From contig NZ_BMXP01000011.1 in assembly GCF_014651815.1 (NCBI RefSeq), forward strand, positions 41,857 to 105,856: 64,000 bases of DNA, given 5' to 3'. This DNA is from Alteromonas halophila. GTDB taxonomy: Bacteria; Pseudomonadota; Gammaproteobacteria; Enterobacterales; Alteromonadaceae. Below, piece by piece: positions 8,198 through 19,605 of the stretch; positions within the stretch are counted from its first letter, which is position 1; every line of letters starts with the position of its first letter. The notes under the pieces were generated by a model. The model saw only the letters and a list, made by a program, of their open reading frames with translations, had not been told where the DNA came from and did no database searches. The position numbers were made by a program, and so were the translations under genes.

Positions 8198-9820
8198 GTG
8201 CAGGAATCGGTTCAGACTTACGACTACATTATAATCGGCGGTGGTTCGGCGGGCGCAGTGATGGCGGCCCGGCTTAGTGAAAATCCGGCGAATCAGGTGT
8301 GTCTGCTTGAGGCTGGCGGCAAAGACAGCAATCCGCTTATTCATATTCCTTTCGGTTTATCCTTACTCAGCCGGTTCGAGGGCATAGGCTGGGGATATTA
8401 TACTGCGCCACAACAACACCTTTACGACAGAGAGCTGTTCTGGCCCCGTGGCAAGACACTGGGCGGCAGCAGTTCGGTCAATGCCATGTGCTACATTCGC
8501 GGGGAGCGTGCTGATTACGATCACTGGGTAGAGCTAGGCGCCACCGGGTGGGGATTTGACGAGGTCTTACCCTATTTTAAGCAAGCAGAAGATTTTGAAG
8601 ATGGCCATGATGCGTTTCATGGCACAGGCGGGCCGCTACGGGTAGAAAGTCTGCGACATAAAGAGTCGCTGTCACACGCGTTTGTCAGTGCAGCATCTGA
8701 GATTGGCACTGAGATTGTCGAGGATTTCAACCGTGAGGAGCGCGTGGGACTGGGCTTTTATCATGTCACGCAAAAGAACGGGCAGCGCTGCTCAACGGCC
8801 AGGGGATACCTGTCAGGCGCGCTTACGCGCAGTAATCTTACGGTCATAACCGGCGTATCGGCTGAGCGCATTTTGGTTAAAGACAAGCGGGCGGTTGGGG
8901 TTCAGATACGTGAAAAAGGCCGGATCCGGCGCATAAATGCGAACAAAGAAGTGATTTTAAGCGGCGGTGCCATTAATTCGCCCAAGCTGCTGATGCTTTC
9001 AGGCATAGGCCCTAAAGCGCAGTTGCAGGAGCATGGGATACACGTACAGCAGGATCTGCCCGGTGTTGGCGAAAACCTGCAGGATCACCTCGATGCCATT
9101 GTACAGATGCGCTGTAAGGCGCGCGTGGGCTATGCCGTCGCACTCAGCGCGATACCTAAATACATCAGGGCGGCGTTCAGTTACCTGTTTGGTCGTCGCG
9201 GTCTGCTGTCCTCAAATATTGCCGAGGCAGGCGGCTTCTTACGCTCGTCCCAGGCCGGTAAACAGCCGGATATTCAGCTGCATTTTCTGCCAGCGATACT
9301 GGAGGATCACGGCAGGCGCACGGCGTTCGGCTATGGCTATGGAGTGCACGTGTGCTGTCTTTATCCAAAGAGCCGGGGACGGATCACACTGCAGAGTAAC
9401 CATCCCGAAGATCAGCCGCTTATTGATCCCAATTACCTGGATCATGAAGACGATATAAAGGTGATGACAGATGGGGTACGCATTGCCCGCAAAATACTGG
9501 GCTCAGCGGCGTTTTCAGACTATCAGCCCCACGAGGTTCAGCCGGGGACAGACGCCCAGGACGATGCGTCGATAGCGGAGTTTTTGAAAGAAAAAGCCGA
9601 AACCATTTACCATCCTGTGGGAACCTGCAAAATGGGCGCGCAGGATGATGAGATGGCGGTGGTGAATACCCGCTTGCAGGTACGCGGCATTGATGGGCTG
9701 CGGGTCGTTGATGCTTCTGTCATGCCCAGTCTTATTGGGGGCAATACCAACGCGCCCACCGTAATGATCGCTGAGCGAGCTGTGGCGTTTATTCGTGAGG
9801 ATGAGGCGCGCCGCGCATAA
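8198..9820 (+). CDS. GMC family FAD-dependent alcohol/choline dehydrogenase-like oxidoreductase
   Basis: 540 residues from the GTG at 8198. I prefer this start to the upstream ATG at 8084 because AGAGGA lies seven bases before it and the protein then begins a few residues ahead of the FAD-binding GGGSAG motif, as is normal. The GMC signatures are present: [16 protein letters not shown] after the Rossmann fold, a middle [16 protein letters not shown] motif, and the C-terminal catalytic histidine region HPVGTCKMG and [13 protein letters not shown]. The family oxidises alcohols (choline, aliphatic or aromatic) with FAD; AlkJ-like long-chain alcohol oxidation would fit the lipid context (inference). 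Its 3' end overlaps the convergent TetR gene by 32 bp. Confidence 0.85.
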   Translation: MQESVQTYDYIIIGGGSAGAVMAARLSENPANQVCLLEAGGKDSNPLIHIPFGLSLLSRFEGIGWGYYTAPQQHLYDRELFWPRGKTLGGSSSVNAMCYIRGERADYDHWVELGATGWGFDEVLPYFKQAEDFEDGHDAFHGTGGPLRVESLRHKESLSHAFVSAASEIGTEIVEDFNREERVGLGFYHVTQKNGQRCSTARGYLSGALTRSNLTVITGVSAERILVKDKRAVGVQIREKGRIRRINANKEVILSGGAINSPKLLMLSGIGPKAQLQEHGIHVQQDLPGVGENLQDHLDAIVQMRCKARVGYAVALSAIPKYIRAAFSYLFGRRGLLSSNIAEAGGFLRSSQAGKQPDIQLHFLPAILEDHGRRTAFGYGYGVHVCCLYPKSRGRITLQSNHPEDQPLIDPNYLDHEDDIKVMTDGVRIARKILGSAAFSDYQPHEVQPGTDAQDDASIAEFLKEKAETIYHPVGTCKMGAQDDEMAVVNTRLQVRGIDGLRVVDASVMPSLIGGNTNAPTVMIAERAVAFIREDEARRA

Positions 9821-10406
9821 ATACATCCGCTGCACAGTCGCACATGTCATCAATATGACTCTGATCGGCGTAAATGCCGTCAATCAGCAGCCGGGCTATG
9901 CCGTGCAGCGTGCCCCAGGTAACCTGCGCCAGGCGCAGCGGATCCTGCTGCTGAGGCAATAACCCCTGAGCTTGCCAGTAGCGTGTCATTTCTACCTGAA
10001 ACTGAAAGCACGGGTAGGCCACACTTTTCAAATCGTCGGTGGCGCTGTTGCTTTGCCAGATAGGCCGGCCAAACATCAGTTCGTACAATTCCGGGTTGCC
10101 TGCCGCAAAGCCAATATAACGATGAATAAATGTTCTGAAGCGCTGTCGGGCGGACAGTTCAGTATTATCAAAAATCTCCCGGGCAACCTGTTGCCACTGC
10201 GTAAAGCCTTCTGCCGCAATGGCACTTAACAGGGCACTCTTATCCTTAAAATGGTGATAAGGCGCAGTACGCGATACACCGGCATCTTCAGCCAGCTTGC
10301 GCAGGGAAAGACTACCTACACCGTGCTCGGCAATGCGCGAGCGGGCCGTGTTAATCAGGGTCTGGCGTAAGTCGCCGTGATGATATGACTGTGAAACCTG
10401 CGCCAT
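9789..10406 (-). CDS. TetR family regulator of the dienoyl-CoA cluster
   Basis: 205 residues. The N-terminal helix-turn-helix spans about 28-52 (LRKLAEDAGVSRTAPYHHFK). The C-terminal part has the pattern of TetR proteins with a WHG-type ligand domain (Trp-Gly-Thr-Leu-His-Gly near residue 167). It is divergent from the dienoyl-CoA isomerase/FadH genes, and the shared upstream region has two near-identical inverted repeats overlapping the forward promoter, so I infer repression of that operon and of itself, relieved by an acyl-CoA-type ligand. The stop overlaps the GMC gene end. Confidence 0.85.
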   Translation of the reverse strand: MAQVSQSYHHGDLRQTLINTARSRIAEHGVGSLSLRKLAEDAGVSRTAPYHHFKDKSALLSAIAAEGFTQWQQVAREIFDNTELSARQRFRTFIHRYIGFAAGNPELYELMFGRPIWQSNSATDDLKSVAYPCFQFQVEMTRYWQAQGLLPQQQDPLRLAQVTWGTLHGIARLLIDGIYADQSHIDDMCDCAADVFMRGAPHPHE

Positions 10407-10431
10407 CGTTACCTCAAACTTTTTACTTCAT

Positions 10432-10473
10432 ATCTTGACAGTGTCAACATACGCTTTTATCTTGACACTGTCC
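10432..10473. promoter_or_regulatory. Tandem TetR operators over a sigma70 promoter
   Basis: TGACAGTGTCA (10436-10446) and TGACACTGTCC (10463-10473) are odd-length inverted repeats of the form TGACA-N-TGTCA, 27 bp centre to centre, embedded in a repeated ATCTTGACA context. On the plus strand TTGACA (10435-10440), a 17-bp spacer and TATCTT (10458-10463) form a good promoter for the isomerase/fadH operon. The first operator covers the -35 and the second begins at the -10, as expected for a repressor. Confidence 0.7.
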
Positions 10474-10502
10474 AGTTTGCAGAATTGTTAATGGAGAGGC
10501 CG

Positions 10503-13444
<2,942 letters not shown>

Positions 13445-13460
13445 TTGGCATTTTCAAAAC

Positions 13461-13490
13461 AGGCGGGCAGCCGCAAGGCTGCCTGTATTC
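13461..13490. terminator. Terminator hairpin between fadH and the DJ-1/PfpI gene
   Basis: GGCAGCC/GGCTGCC (13466-13472 with 13477-13483) with a GCAA tetraloop, extended by wobble pairs outward. It lies between convergent genes and is followed by a short T-rich stretch. Confidence 0.7.
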
Positions 13491-14051
13491 TTAAACAGTT
13501 TGACGGGCCTGTTCACCTTTACTGAATTCATCAATAATGGCCTGGCAAAAGGCGGGCAAGTCATCCGGGTTACGGCTGGTGATAAGGCCCTGATCGATCA
13601 CGACTTCCTGGTCATCCCACAATGCGCCGGCGTTCAGTAAGTCGGTTTTTATACTGGGGAATGAGGTCACATTTCTGTTTTTTACCACATTCGCTTCAAT
13701 CAGTGTCCAGGGGGCGTGGCAGATAGCGGCCACCGGTTTATGTTTGCTAAAGAAGTCACGAACAAACTGCATGGCCTCGCAGGACATTCTTAAGCTGTCG
13801 GGGTTGGCAACGCCGCCCGGTAGTATCAGGCCGTCATAGTCCTGCGCAGACACATCAGACACGGCGTTATTTGCATCGACCATCTCGCCTTTCTCGTCAT
13901 GGTTCATGCCTTGTATTGGCTTGCCATCCAGGCTGATGATATGCACCAGTGCCCCCGCTTTTCGTACTGCCTCGACCGGCTCAGACAGTTCACTTTGTTC
14001 AAAGCCATGGGTGGCGAGCACTGCGACAGACTTTCCGGTTAGCTTACTCAT
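13491..14051 (-). CDS. DJ-1/PfpI family protein
   Basis: 186 residues. The fold motifs are ILPGGVANPDSL and the nucleophile elbow AAICHAPW with the reactive Cys followed by His, as in PfpI/YhbO-type proteins that act as glyoxalase-III/deglycase-like stress enzymes or peptidases. GGAG lies five bases before the ATG. It is the last gene of a minus-strand run after the retropepsin-like protein, with a 51-bp gap. The exact activity within this superfamily cannot be assigned. Confidence 0.85.
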   Translation of the reverse strand: MSKLTGKSVAVLATHGFEQSELSEPVEAVRKAGALVHIISLDGKPIQGMNHDEKGEMVDANNAVSDVSAQDYDGLILPGGVANPDSLRMSCEAMQFVRDFFSKHKPVAAICHAPWTLIEANVVKNRNVTSFPSIKTDLLNAGALWDDQEVVIDQGLITSRNPDDLPAFCQAIIDEFSKGEQARQTV

Positions 14052-14102
14052 GATGACTCCGCTTATTGCTGTATGTGCGCGTTTATACGTGAGACTACAC
14101 GT

Positions 14103-15191
14103 TTAGTTTGGCTTAAGCGGAGAAAGTGTCAGTGCCGCTTTTTGCTGATCGATACCAAAATGGTAGCCACGCAGTACATTCATTCCCAGCAGTCCATCGG
14201 CGTTGGGTAACACCGACGGCGGCAGAACCAGAACAGGCGTATCTTCAATGCGCAGCGGCCCGAACGTCAACACGGGTACTTCGTACATGGCCGCCCGGAT
14301 CCTGCCCGCTGCGGTATTGACCGTGAAATTGCCAATAAATGGTAGTGCGCTGCGGCGTTTTAGTGCTTTGTACAGCGAATCGGTAATGGCGGTCGTACTG
14401 GCTCCCGTGTCAAACAGCAACCGGGCTGGGACACTGGCAAACCGCACATGTGCAAAGTACTGATCGCGCCCTCGCTCCAGTGCAATGGTAATCGCTTCTG
14501 ATGACGTACTATCCGAAGCCCTGGTATCGGCGGTGTCTTCAGACGCAGGCACCGTGACAAGTAGTCCCCTGATCCGGCTTACAGCGGGATCCGTTGCCGG
14601 CAAAGCCGCCAGTACATCTTCGGTGAGTGTCGGTTTTTGCTGCTGTGCATACGCTTCGGCCAGCCAGCGTGCGTACTGGTAATCCGTCGGCATGCGCTGA
14701 AATAGTGGCTCCATAAATTGTGCCAGCAATGACCAGTTTGCATTCTGACGAAGCTGGGAGGCGGCGTTACTTGTCAGTGACGTAATACGCGCATTTACCT
14801 TGTCATGTACCTCAGCAGCAAGCGGCAGATCCAGCAGCGTGTAGTAATGGAGAATGGCCTCGGACAGTGGCTCCGTTTGCAGTACCAGTTCGGCTTCCAG
14901 CAATAGCATCTCCGCATCCAGCGGACTGGCTTTCAGCGCCCGGTTTAGTGCCTCTTTAAGGCGTTCATACTGGCCCGATTCGAGCCACTGACGGTACTCA
15001 CTAAGCCGGTTCGGAGCAGGGGCTGTTGGGGGGGCAGCCTCAGTCGGAGCCGGGCTGACAGGCGGATTTTCCTGTCTGATGTAAGAGTGGCCATCGGTCC
15101 GTGTTTCGACCGGCGCGGATGCCTGCTTTTGCCACAGATAAACATTCAGCGCAACGGAGAGTAACAGCAATACACTTAGCAGGCCTCGCAT
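14103..15191 (-). CDS. Membrane-anchored retropepsin-like aspartic protease with helical repeats
   Basis: 362 residues. Residues 3-20 form a single hydrophobic N-terminal anchor followed by a Pro/Ala/Thr-rich linker (about 40-62), a helical TPR-like region (about 63-200), and a retropepsin-like domain with the catalytic LLFDTGAST motif (Asp261) and a C-terminal GLLGMNVL segment typical of clan AA proteases. One catalytic Asp per chain implies a homodimer, probably periplasmic. GGAGG four bases before the ATG supports the start. It follows the thioesterase gene by 18 bp, so an operon is likely. The substrate is unknown. Confidence 0.8.
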   Translation of the reverse strand: MRGLLSVLLLLSVALNVYLWQKQASAPVETRTDGHSYIRQENPPVSPAPTEAAPPTAPAPNRLSEYRQWLESGQYERLKEALNRALKASPLDAEMLLLEAELVLQTEPLSEAILHYYTLLDLPLAAEVHDKVNARITSLTSNAASQLRQNANWSLLAQFMEPLFQRMPTDYQYARWLAEAYAQQQKPTLTEDVLAALPATDPAVSRIRGLLVTVPASEDTADTRASDSTSSEAITIALERGRDQYFAHVRFASVPARLLFDTGASTTAITDSLYKALKRRSALPFIGNFTVNTAAGRIRAAMYEVPVLTFGPLRIEDTPVLVLPPSVLPNADGLLGMNVLRGYHFGIDQQKAALTLSPLKPN

Positions 15192-15209
15192 GCGGCCTCC
15201 GATTTGCGT

Positions 15210-15662
15210 TCACGCCTGCTCAGAGACACAGGCAGCCCCATAACAGGTTTTAAATGCCTGCGGCATCCGTTTCGGCACACCGGTAGACAGACTGACACAG
15301 ATAAACCGGGTCTGCGCTTCGAACACGGTTTTTTCGCGGCGTGTGCAAATAAACTGAAACTGCCGGGTCAGTGAGAGCTTGTTATCGCAGTCAATGATCC
15401 AGGTTGCACAAATCAGCGTGTCATCGAGGTGTGCAGGCTGCAGGTACTCCAGTTCGTGGCGGCGAATTACCATAGCACGGTCACAGGCCTGATAATCTTC
15501 AAAACGCAGCCCCAGTGCATTGGAATGGGCCCAGGCCAGCTTTTCAAGCTGGCTCAGGTAAGCCACGTTGTTCACATGGTTATAGTGATCCAGGTGCGCC
15601 TGCGTGATTTGCCACGTCTGGGTAAAAGGAGCAGGGCGTCGCCAGGGTAACGAGTCAGACAT
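15210..15662 (-). CDS. Acyl-CoA thioesterase, 4-hydroxybenzoyl-CoA thioesterase (hot-dog) family
   Basis: About 150 residues from the ATG at 15662. This start is chosen because it overlaps the stop of the upstream gene by eight bases and gives a normal hot-dog N-terminus; the upstream extension is inside that gene. The segment AHLDHYNHVNNVAYLSQLE contains the Asp/His...Asn-x-x-Y active-site helix of 4HBT-family thioesterases (YbgC-like). It is expected to hydrolyse acyl-CoA or related thioesters. It is the middle gene of a three- or four-gene minus-strand unit. Confidence 0.8.
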   Translation of the reverse strand: MSDSLPWRRPAPFTQTWQITQAHLDHYNHVNNVAYLSQLEKLAWAHSNALGLRFEDYQACDRAMVIRRHELEYLQPAHLDDTLICATWIIDCDNKLSLTRQFQFICTRREKTVFEAQTRFICVSLSTGVPKRMPQAFKTCYGAACVSEQA

Positions 15663-16374
15663 GGGGCAGAGGATTGTCCTTAGTGATATCGCGGCGCGGA
15701 TCAAGCAGCGCTTCCATCAGCACGCGCTCCCGGCGCATGACCGGATCGATAAAGCTGTGCACATCGCCGATTGCGTGAAATGCATTATAGCCACGCTCGA
15801 GAAATTCGTGCAACGTCAGCAAGCCGGCCAGTTTGGCAGGTCGCCGGGCAAATTTTATCAGCATACCAATGCCACGGATATTAATGACATCGGCCAGCTC
15901 CCCACCCAGGTGTTCGATAAGGGCGATCTGCTGTTCACGTTTATCCCGCTCACCGACCTCACGGTAGGCGCAGGCATAGGTTTCGCGGTTAATGACCGGT
16001 TGGTTTTCGCCAGGCTGTGCAGCTGCCAGAGACTGGCACACCTTCATATCCAGATCGTAGGATAACGCGTTAAGTGCCAGTGCATCGTCAAGTGCGCGCA
16101 GGGCTTTGTCAGGTAATACTTTGGCTAGCTTAGGAATGACCCTGGCTAAATCAGCGTCCCGTTGAGAAAAGTCTTTGGGCCCGTAAAGCTCATCGACGAA
16201 AAACGCCATAGCCTGCTGATAATGCGGCTGGCTTGCCAGGTCATGATGGCTGGCCAGCAGTCGCTGACATTGCCATTCCTGCAACTGTGCAATGGCACCA
16301 GATAATCCCATGCGTTCGACAAGGTCGCGGTACGCATTGACCTGATGGAGATGTTTTATAATAGCGTCTGACAC
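15655..16374 (-). CDS. FFLEELY-motif family protein
   Basis: About 239 residues from a GTG at 16374, chosen because GGAGA lies just upstream; a longer reading to 16410 lacks this. The N-terminal part carries FFVDELYGPKDFSQRD, a close version of the motif that names the FFLEELY family (DUF8198), found in Alteromonadales and relatives. The protein is mostly helical and soluble. Its function is unknown. It starts the operon that continues into the thioesterase and the retropepsin-like protein. Confidence 0.75.
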   Translation of the reverse strand: MSDAIIKHLHQVNAYRDLVERMGLSGAIAQLQEWQCQRLLASHHDLASQPHYQQAMAFFVDELYGPKDFSQRDADLARVIPKLAKVLPDKALRALDDALALNALSYDLDMKVCQSLAAAQPGENQPVINRETYACAYREVGERDKREQQIALIEHLGGELADVINIRGIGMLIKFARRPAKLAGLLTLHEFLERGYNAFHAIGDVHSFIDPVMRRERVLMEALLDPRRDITKDNPLPHV

Positions 16375-16528
16375 GTTGTCTCCGGTGCACGCCGTAGCGT
16401 GTGTTCGCATTTTTTAGCAGCTTGACCTAAGCGACGCGCAGTTTCAAGCAGGGCTGTGCCATTCGCACCGGCGCGGGGAATTTGCTAAACTTCGCGACTT
16501 TTAAGCGGTAAGAGTAAGTAAGGCACAC

Positions 16529-17086
16529 GTGAACAGGCTTGACGACAACCTGCGGGAAGCTAAGCAGGTCGATACCCTCATCGACGCGTTTGAACAGGCA
16601 TTTTTCCCACGTTACAACACGCGCCTGGTGCGGGGCGATGATGAACCTGTCTATCTGCCTGCAAACGATGTCTGCGCTTTTCATAAGATTGTGTTTGCCC
16701 ATGGCTTTTTCGCCAGTGCTTTGCATGAACTGGCACACTGGTGTATTGCCGGTAAAGCGCGGCGTCTCCAGGAAGATTATGGTTACTGGTATTGCCCGGA
16801 CGGTCGCGATGAACAGGCACAGCGCATGTTTGAGAAAGTAGAGGTAAAGCCTCAGGCACTAGAGAAAGCATTCAGTATTGCCTGTCAGCGTGCGTTTCAG
16901 GTCAGTACCGATAACCTTCATGGTGCTGAGCCTGACAGAGCGGCGTTTACTCAGGCAGTTGACAGGCAGTACTATCACTACTGTGAAAAGGGCTTTCCGG
17001 CGCGGGCCGCGCAGCTCATTAACGTACTGGCGCAGACGTTTGGTGGCGAGGATGCCGCCGCTCAGGCGCAAAAGCAGGTCGCATAA
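16529..17086 (+). CDS. epmC: Elongation factor P hydroxylase
   Basis: 185 residues, GTG start at 16529 with AAGG upstream. The family motifs are visible: YNTRLVRGDDEPVYLPA near residue 30 and FASALHELAHWCIAGKAR near residue 64, the latter with the His-Glu-x-x-His iron-binding pattern. EpmC (YfcM) hydroxylates the beta-lysylated lysine of EF-P. The ATG of the next gene overlaps its TAA stop, so the genes are translationally coupled. epmA, epmB and efp are not in this window. Confidence 0.93.
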   Translation: MNRLDDNLREAKQVDTLIDAFEQAFFPRYNTRLVRGDDEPVYLPANDVCAFHKIVFAHGFFASALHELAHWCIAGKARRLQEDYGYWYCPDGRDEQAQRMFEKVEVKPQALEKAFSIACQRAFQVSTDNLHGAEPDRAAFTQAVDRQYYHYCEKGFPARAAQLINVLAQTFGGEDAAAQAQKQVA

Positions 17087-18225
17087 TGCTGGAAAAAGTG
17101 CAGCAAAAAGTATTCAGGCTGGGGCTGATTGTTAATCCGTTCGCCGGTATCGGCGGCGCGCTGGCTTTGAAAGGCAGCGACGGTGCCGATATTCGTGAAA
17201 AAGCCCTGGCTATGGGCGCAGAAAAGCAGGCCAATCAGAAAATGGCCCGGGCGCTGGCCAGTTTGCAGTCGGTCTCGGCGCCGTTTCATATTTATACCGC
17301 CAGTGGTGACATGGGCAGCAGTGTGTGCGCGCAATTGGCACTGCCGTATACCGAGGTCTATCAGACCAGCGGCCAGACCGAAGCAACCCATACTCAGGCT
17401 GCCGCCAGTGCGATGCTGGAAGAGGGCGTTGATTTATTGCTATTTGCCGGGGGCGATGGCACCGCCCGAAACCTGTGTGAGGTGGTGGCAGAGCAGGTCC
17501 CGGTGCTGGGTGTTCCGGCCGGTTGTAAAATTCATTCTGGCGTTTATGCAGTTACGCCGTCGGCAGCCGGTGAGGTGCTGGCGATGATGATCAAAGGCGA
17601 ACTGGTCAGCGAGGTTGACGCCGAAGTGCGGGATATTGATGAAGCGGCATTTCGTGACGGTAAGGTCATTGCCCGTCAGTTCGGTGAAATGCGGGTGCCC
17701 GAAGCGCTGAATTATATTCAGGCAGTAAAAATGGGCGGCCGGGAAGATGATCAACTGGTTCAGGAAGACATTGCCGCGTATCTCACCGAAATGATGGATG
17801 ATGAGCCAGATACACTGTTCGTTATGGGATCAGGCTCCACCGTTAATACGGTTATGGCGCACCAGGACCTGGCTAACACGCTGTTAGGTGTCGATGTCGT
17901 GAAAAACGGCGAAGTGATTGCCACCGATGTTACTGCCAGGCAGTTACAATCGCTGATTGACGGTCAGCCGGCAAAAATTGTGGTCACGGTCATTGGCGGA
18001 CAGGGCCATATCTTCGGGCGTGGCAATCAGCAACTCAGCCCGGCTGTCATCCGTCAGGTTGGCAGGCAGAACCTCATTATTATTGCCACCAAGCAAAAGC
18101 TTCAGGCATTGTCCTCGCGGCCACTGATTATTGATACCGGTGATGCTGAACTGGATGCTGAACTTGCCGGTACCGTTTCTGTGATCACCGGATACCGCGA
18201 CCGGGTGCTATACCCGGCCCGTTAA
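17086..18225 (+). CDS. ATP-NAD kinase-like protein
   Basis: 379 residues. The N-terminus reads LGLIVNPFAGIGGALALKGS and residues near 124 read LLFAGGDGTARN, the GGDGT motif of the NAD kinase/diacylglycerol kinase superfamily. It belongs to the long 'ATP-NAD kinase family' distinct from the housekeeping NadK. A phosphorylated nucleotide or sugar-acid product is likely, but the substrate is not known. It is coupled to epmC by a one-base overlap, and yfcL follows after 24 bp. Whether it is linked to EF-P modification or only shares an operon cannot be told. Confidence 0.8.
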   Translation: MLEKVQQKVFRLGLIVNPFAGIGGALALKGSDGADIREKALAMGAEKQANQKMARALASLQSVSAPFHIYTASGDMGSSVCAQLALPYTEVYQTSGQTEATHTQAAASAMLEEGVDLLLFAGGDGTARNLCEVVAEQVPVLGVPAGCKIHSGVYAVTPSAAGEVLAMMIKGELVSEVDAEVRDIDEAAFRDGKVIARQFGEMRVPEALNYIQAVKMGGREDDQLVQEDIAAYLTEMMDDEPDTLFVMGSGSTVNTVMAHQDLANTLLGVDVVKNGEVIATDVTARQLQSLIDGQPAKIVVTVIGGQGHIFGRGNQQLSPAVIRQVGRQNLIIIATKQKLQALSSRPLIIDTGDAELDAELAGTVSVITGYRDRVLYPAR

Positions 18226-18249
18226 CCAACAACAAGATAGGAGAGCATT

Positions 18250-18531
18250 GTGCACGCAGCACCTCAGTCGCTGATTGACGAAATCACAAAAATCGAAGCG
18301 CAACTGGACGACGTCGTTAATCATGGCAGTGACGATGATTTATTTATTGCCAGTTATCTGCAGGGGCATTTTATGGTTGTCGCGCGCCCCCTGGAAGTCG
18401 AGACTGACGCCAGTGTTGAGGATTTAGATGAAGGTATGCGCAAAAGCTTTACGACGGCGTTCAGAAACCGGGAACTGGAGGAAGCCGATCAGGACAAGGT
18501 GCTGGCACTGTGGCAGCGGCTGCGCGGCTAG
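18250..18531 (+). CDS. yfcL: YfcL family protein
   Basis: 93 residues from a GTG with GGAGAG five bases upstream. The sequence (ASYLQGHFMVVARPLE in the middle, acidic C-terminal helix) matches YfcL, a small protein of unknown function. Its placement beside epmC and close to mnmC/fabB matches E. coli, where yfcL lies between epmC and mnmC. Here three FlgO-domain lipoprotein genes have come between yfcL and mnmC. Confidence 0.85.
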   Translation: MHAAPQSLIDEITKIEAQLDDVVNHGSDDDLFIASYLQGHFMVVARPLEVETDASVEDLDEGMRKSFTTAFRNRELEEADQDKVLALWQRLRG

Positions 18532-18957
18532 TGCGCAGGCGTGAATCGCAGCGCGCCAACACTATCGCCCGCAGAATTCGCAACCACGTGGCCTCCCAGA
18601 CGCGCAGAATTATCATCTGAGCGCAAATTGCCTTCAGGCAGGCTGTCAGCCAGACACCTGCTCAACGATGGATTTTTGACTTACCCCGTCAGGTTTGCCA
18701 GGGACCGCCTTGATCAGGCACCTGGCTGAGCGCCTCAGCGACGGTTATCTTATTTGCATCTCCACTACCAAATTATGTCGCGAAAACGGCAAAATCCGAT
18801 AGGTTGCCCGGCAGAGCATTGCCGGTTTGCGCAGTACGCGCGTCAATAAACGGGCGTTGTAGCGTTGGTGTGTTTATTGCAGAAGGCTCTGTCAGAACTG
18901 CAGGGCTGATGTTTTCCGTCAGGTCCCCGGAAACGATTTATCTATAAGGGTGATTAC
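18532..18957. other. Gene-free region upstream of the FlgO-like lipoprotein genes
   Basis: No convincing gene is seen in these 426 bases. The region holds two perfect inverted repeats: CCGGCA/TGCCGG (18808-18825) and CAATAAAC/GTTTATTG (18844-18851 with 18872-18879). TCCGATAG near 18795 resembles half of a sigma28 promoter but no matching -35 is found. The promoter of the lipoprotein operon is probably here. Confidence 0.5.
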
Positions 18958-19605
18958 ATGCGTTACCTCCTGTCAAGCGATGGCAAGTGTCATCGACCAC
19001 ATTGTATGTGGGCTGTGTTGTTCCTGATTGTGGCAGGCCTCTTTGGTTGTCAGAGTGATACGGTAAGTGATCAGCAGCGGGCACAGGCAGAGTTGGTCAG
19101 TCAGTCGCCGCTGGGCAATGTTGAGTATCACACCTATGTGCTGGCCAACGAGTTGTTCGACGGATTACGGCCAAACGGTCAGTCACGTTATGCAGTAACA
19201 GGCTTTGTCCCTGCCGATACAATGGCCTACAACGGCAACAACCAGCATCCTTTAATGATGCTGGGCCATCAGCTTGAGCAGGGACTGATTACCGAAGCCA
19301 CAAAACGCGGATTTACCACTCAAGAGTTCAAACTTACGAACGATATTATTATAGGGGATGACAACGATCGGGTGCTGTCCCGGGATATCGCTCAGCTCTC
19401 CAGTGTTGAGCGCGTCGATTTTTATGTTACTGGTACCCTGGTTTATCAGCAGTCAGGGGCGATGGTCAACGCACGCATCATTAACGTGCGCAGTAAAGAA
19501 GTCGTTGCGGCGGCGACACGATTTTTCCCTGGTGAGCTGTTCTGGGAAAATGAACAGGTCACTCACCGCAACGGACAGTTATACCGAACAGAAGGTAAGA
19601 GGTAA
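18958..19605 (+). CDS. FlgO-domain lipoprotein (first of three)
   Basis: 215 residues. A hydrophobic signal ends in the lipobox LFGC (Cys31). The mature part matches the FlgO domain: GHQLEQGLITEATKRGF, then VLSRDI, then VTGTLVYQQSGAMVNARIINV, the conserved order of the family. In Vibrio, FlgO is an outer-membrane lipoprotein needed for the flagellar outer-membrane ring, but other FlgO-domain proteins are uncharacterised. AAGGG lies upstream of the ATG. Its stop overlaps the start region of the next paralogue. No other flagellar gene is in the window. Confidence 0.8.
   Translation: MRYLLSSDGKCHRPHCMWAVLFLIVAGLFGCQSDTVSDQQRAQAELVSQSPLGNVEYHTYVLANELFDGLRPNGQSRYAVTGFVPADTMAYNGNNQHPLMMLGHQLEQGLITEATKRGFTTQEFKLTNDIIIGDDNDRVLSRDIAQLSSVERVDFYVTGTLVYQQSGAMVNARIINVRSKEVVAAATRFFPGELFWENEQVTHRNGQLYRTEGKR

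Noticed and set aside
18541..18729. 62-codon frame after yfcL
   Set aside because: No ribosome binding site, no recognisable composition of a protein, and it lies in a region with inverted repeats.
18780..18805. Sigma28 flagellar promoter
   Set aside because: TCCGATAG resembles the -10, but no TAAA-type -35 lies at the right distance.
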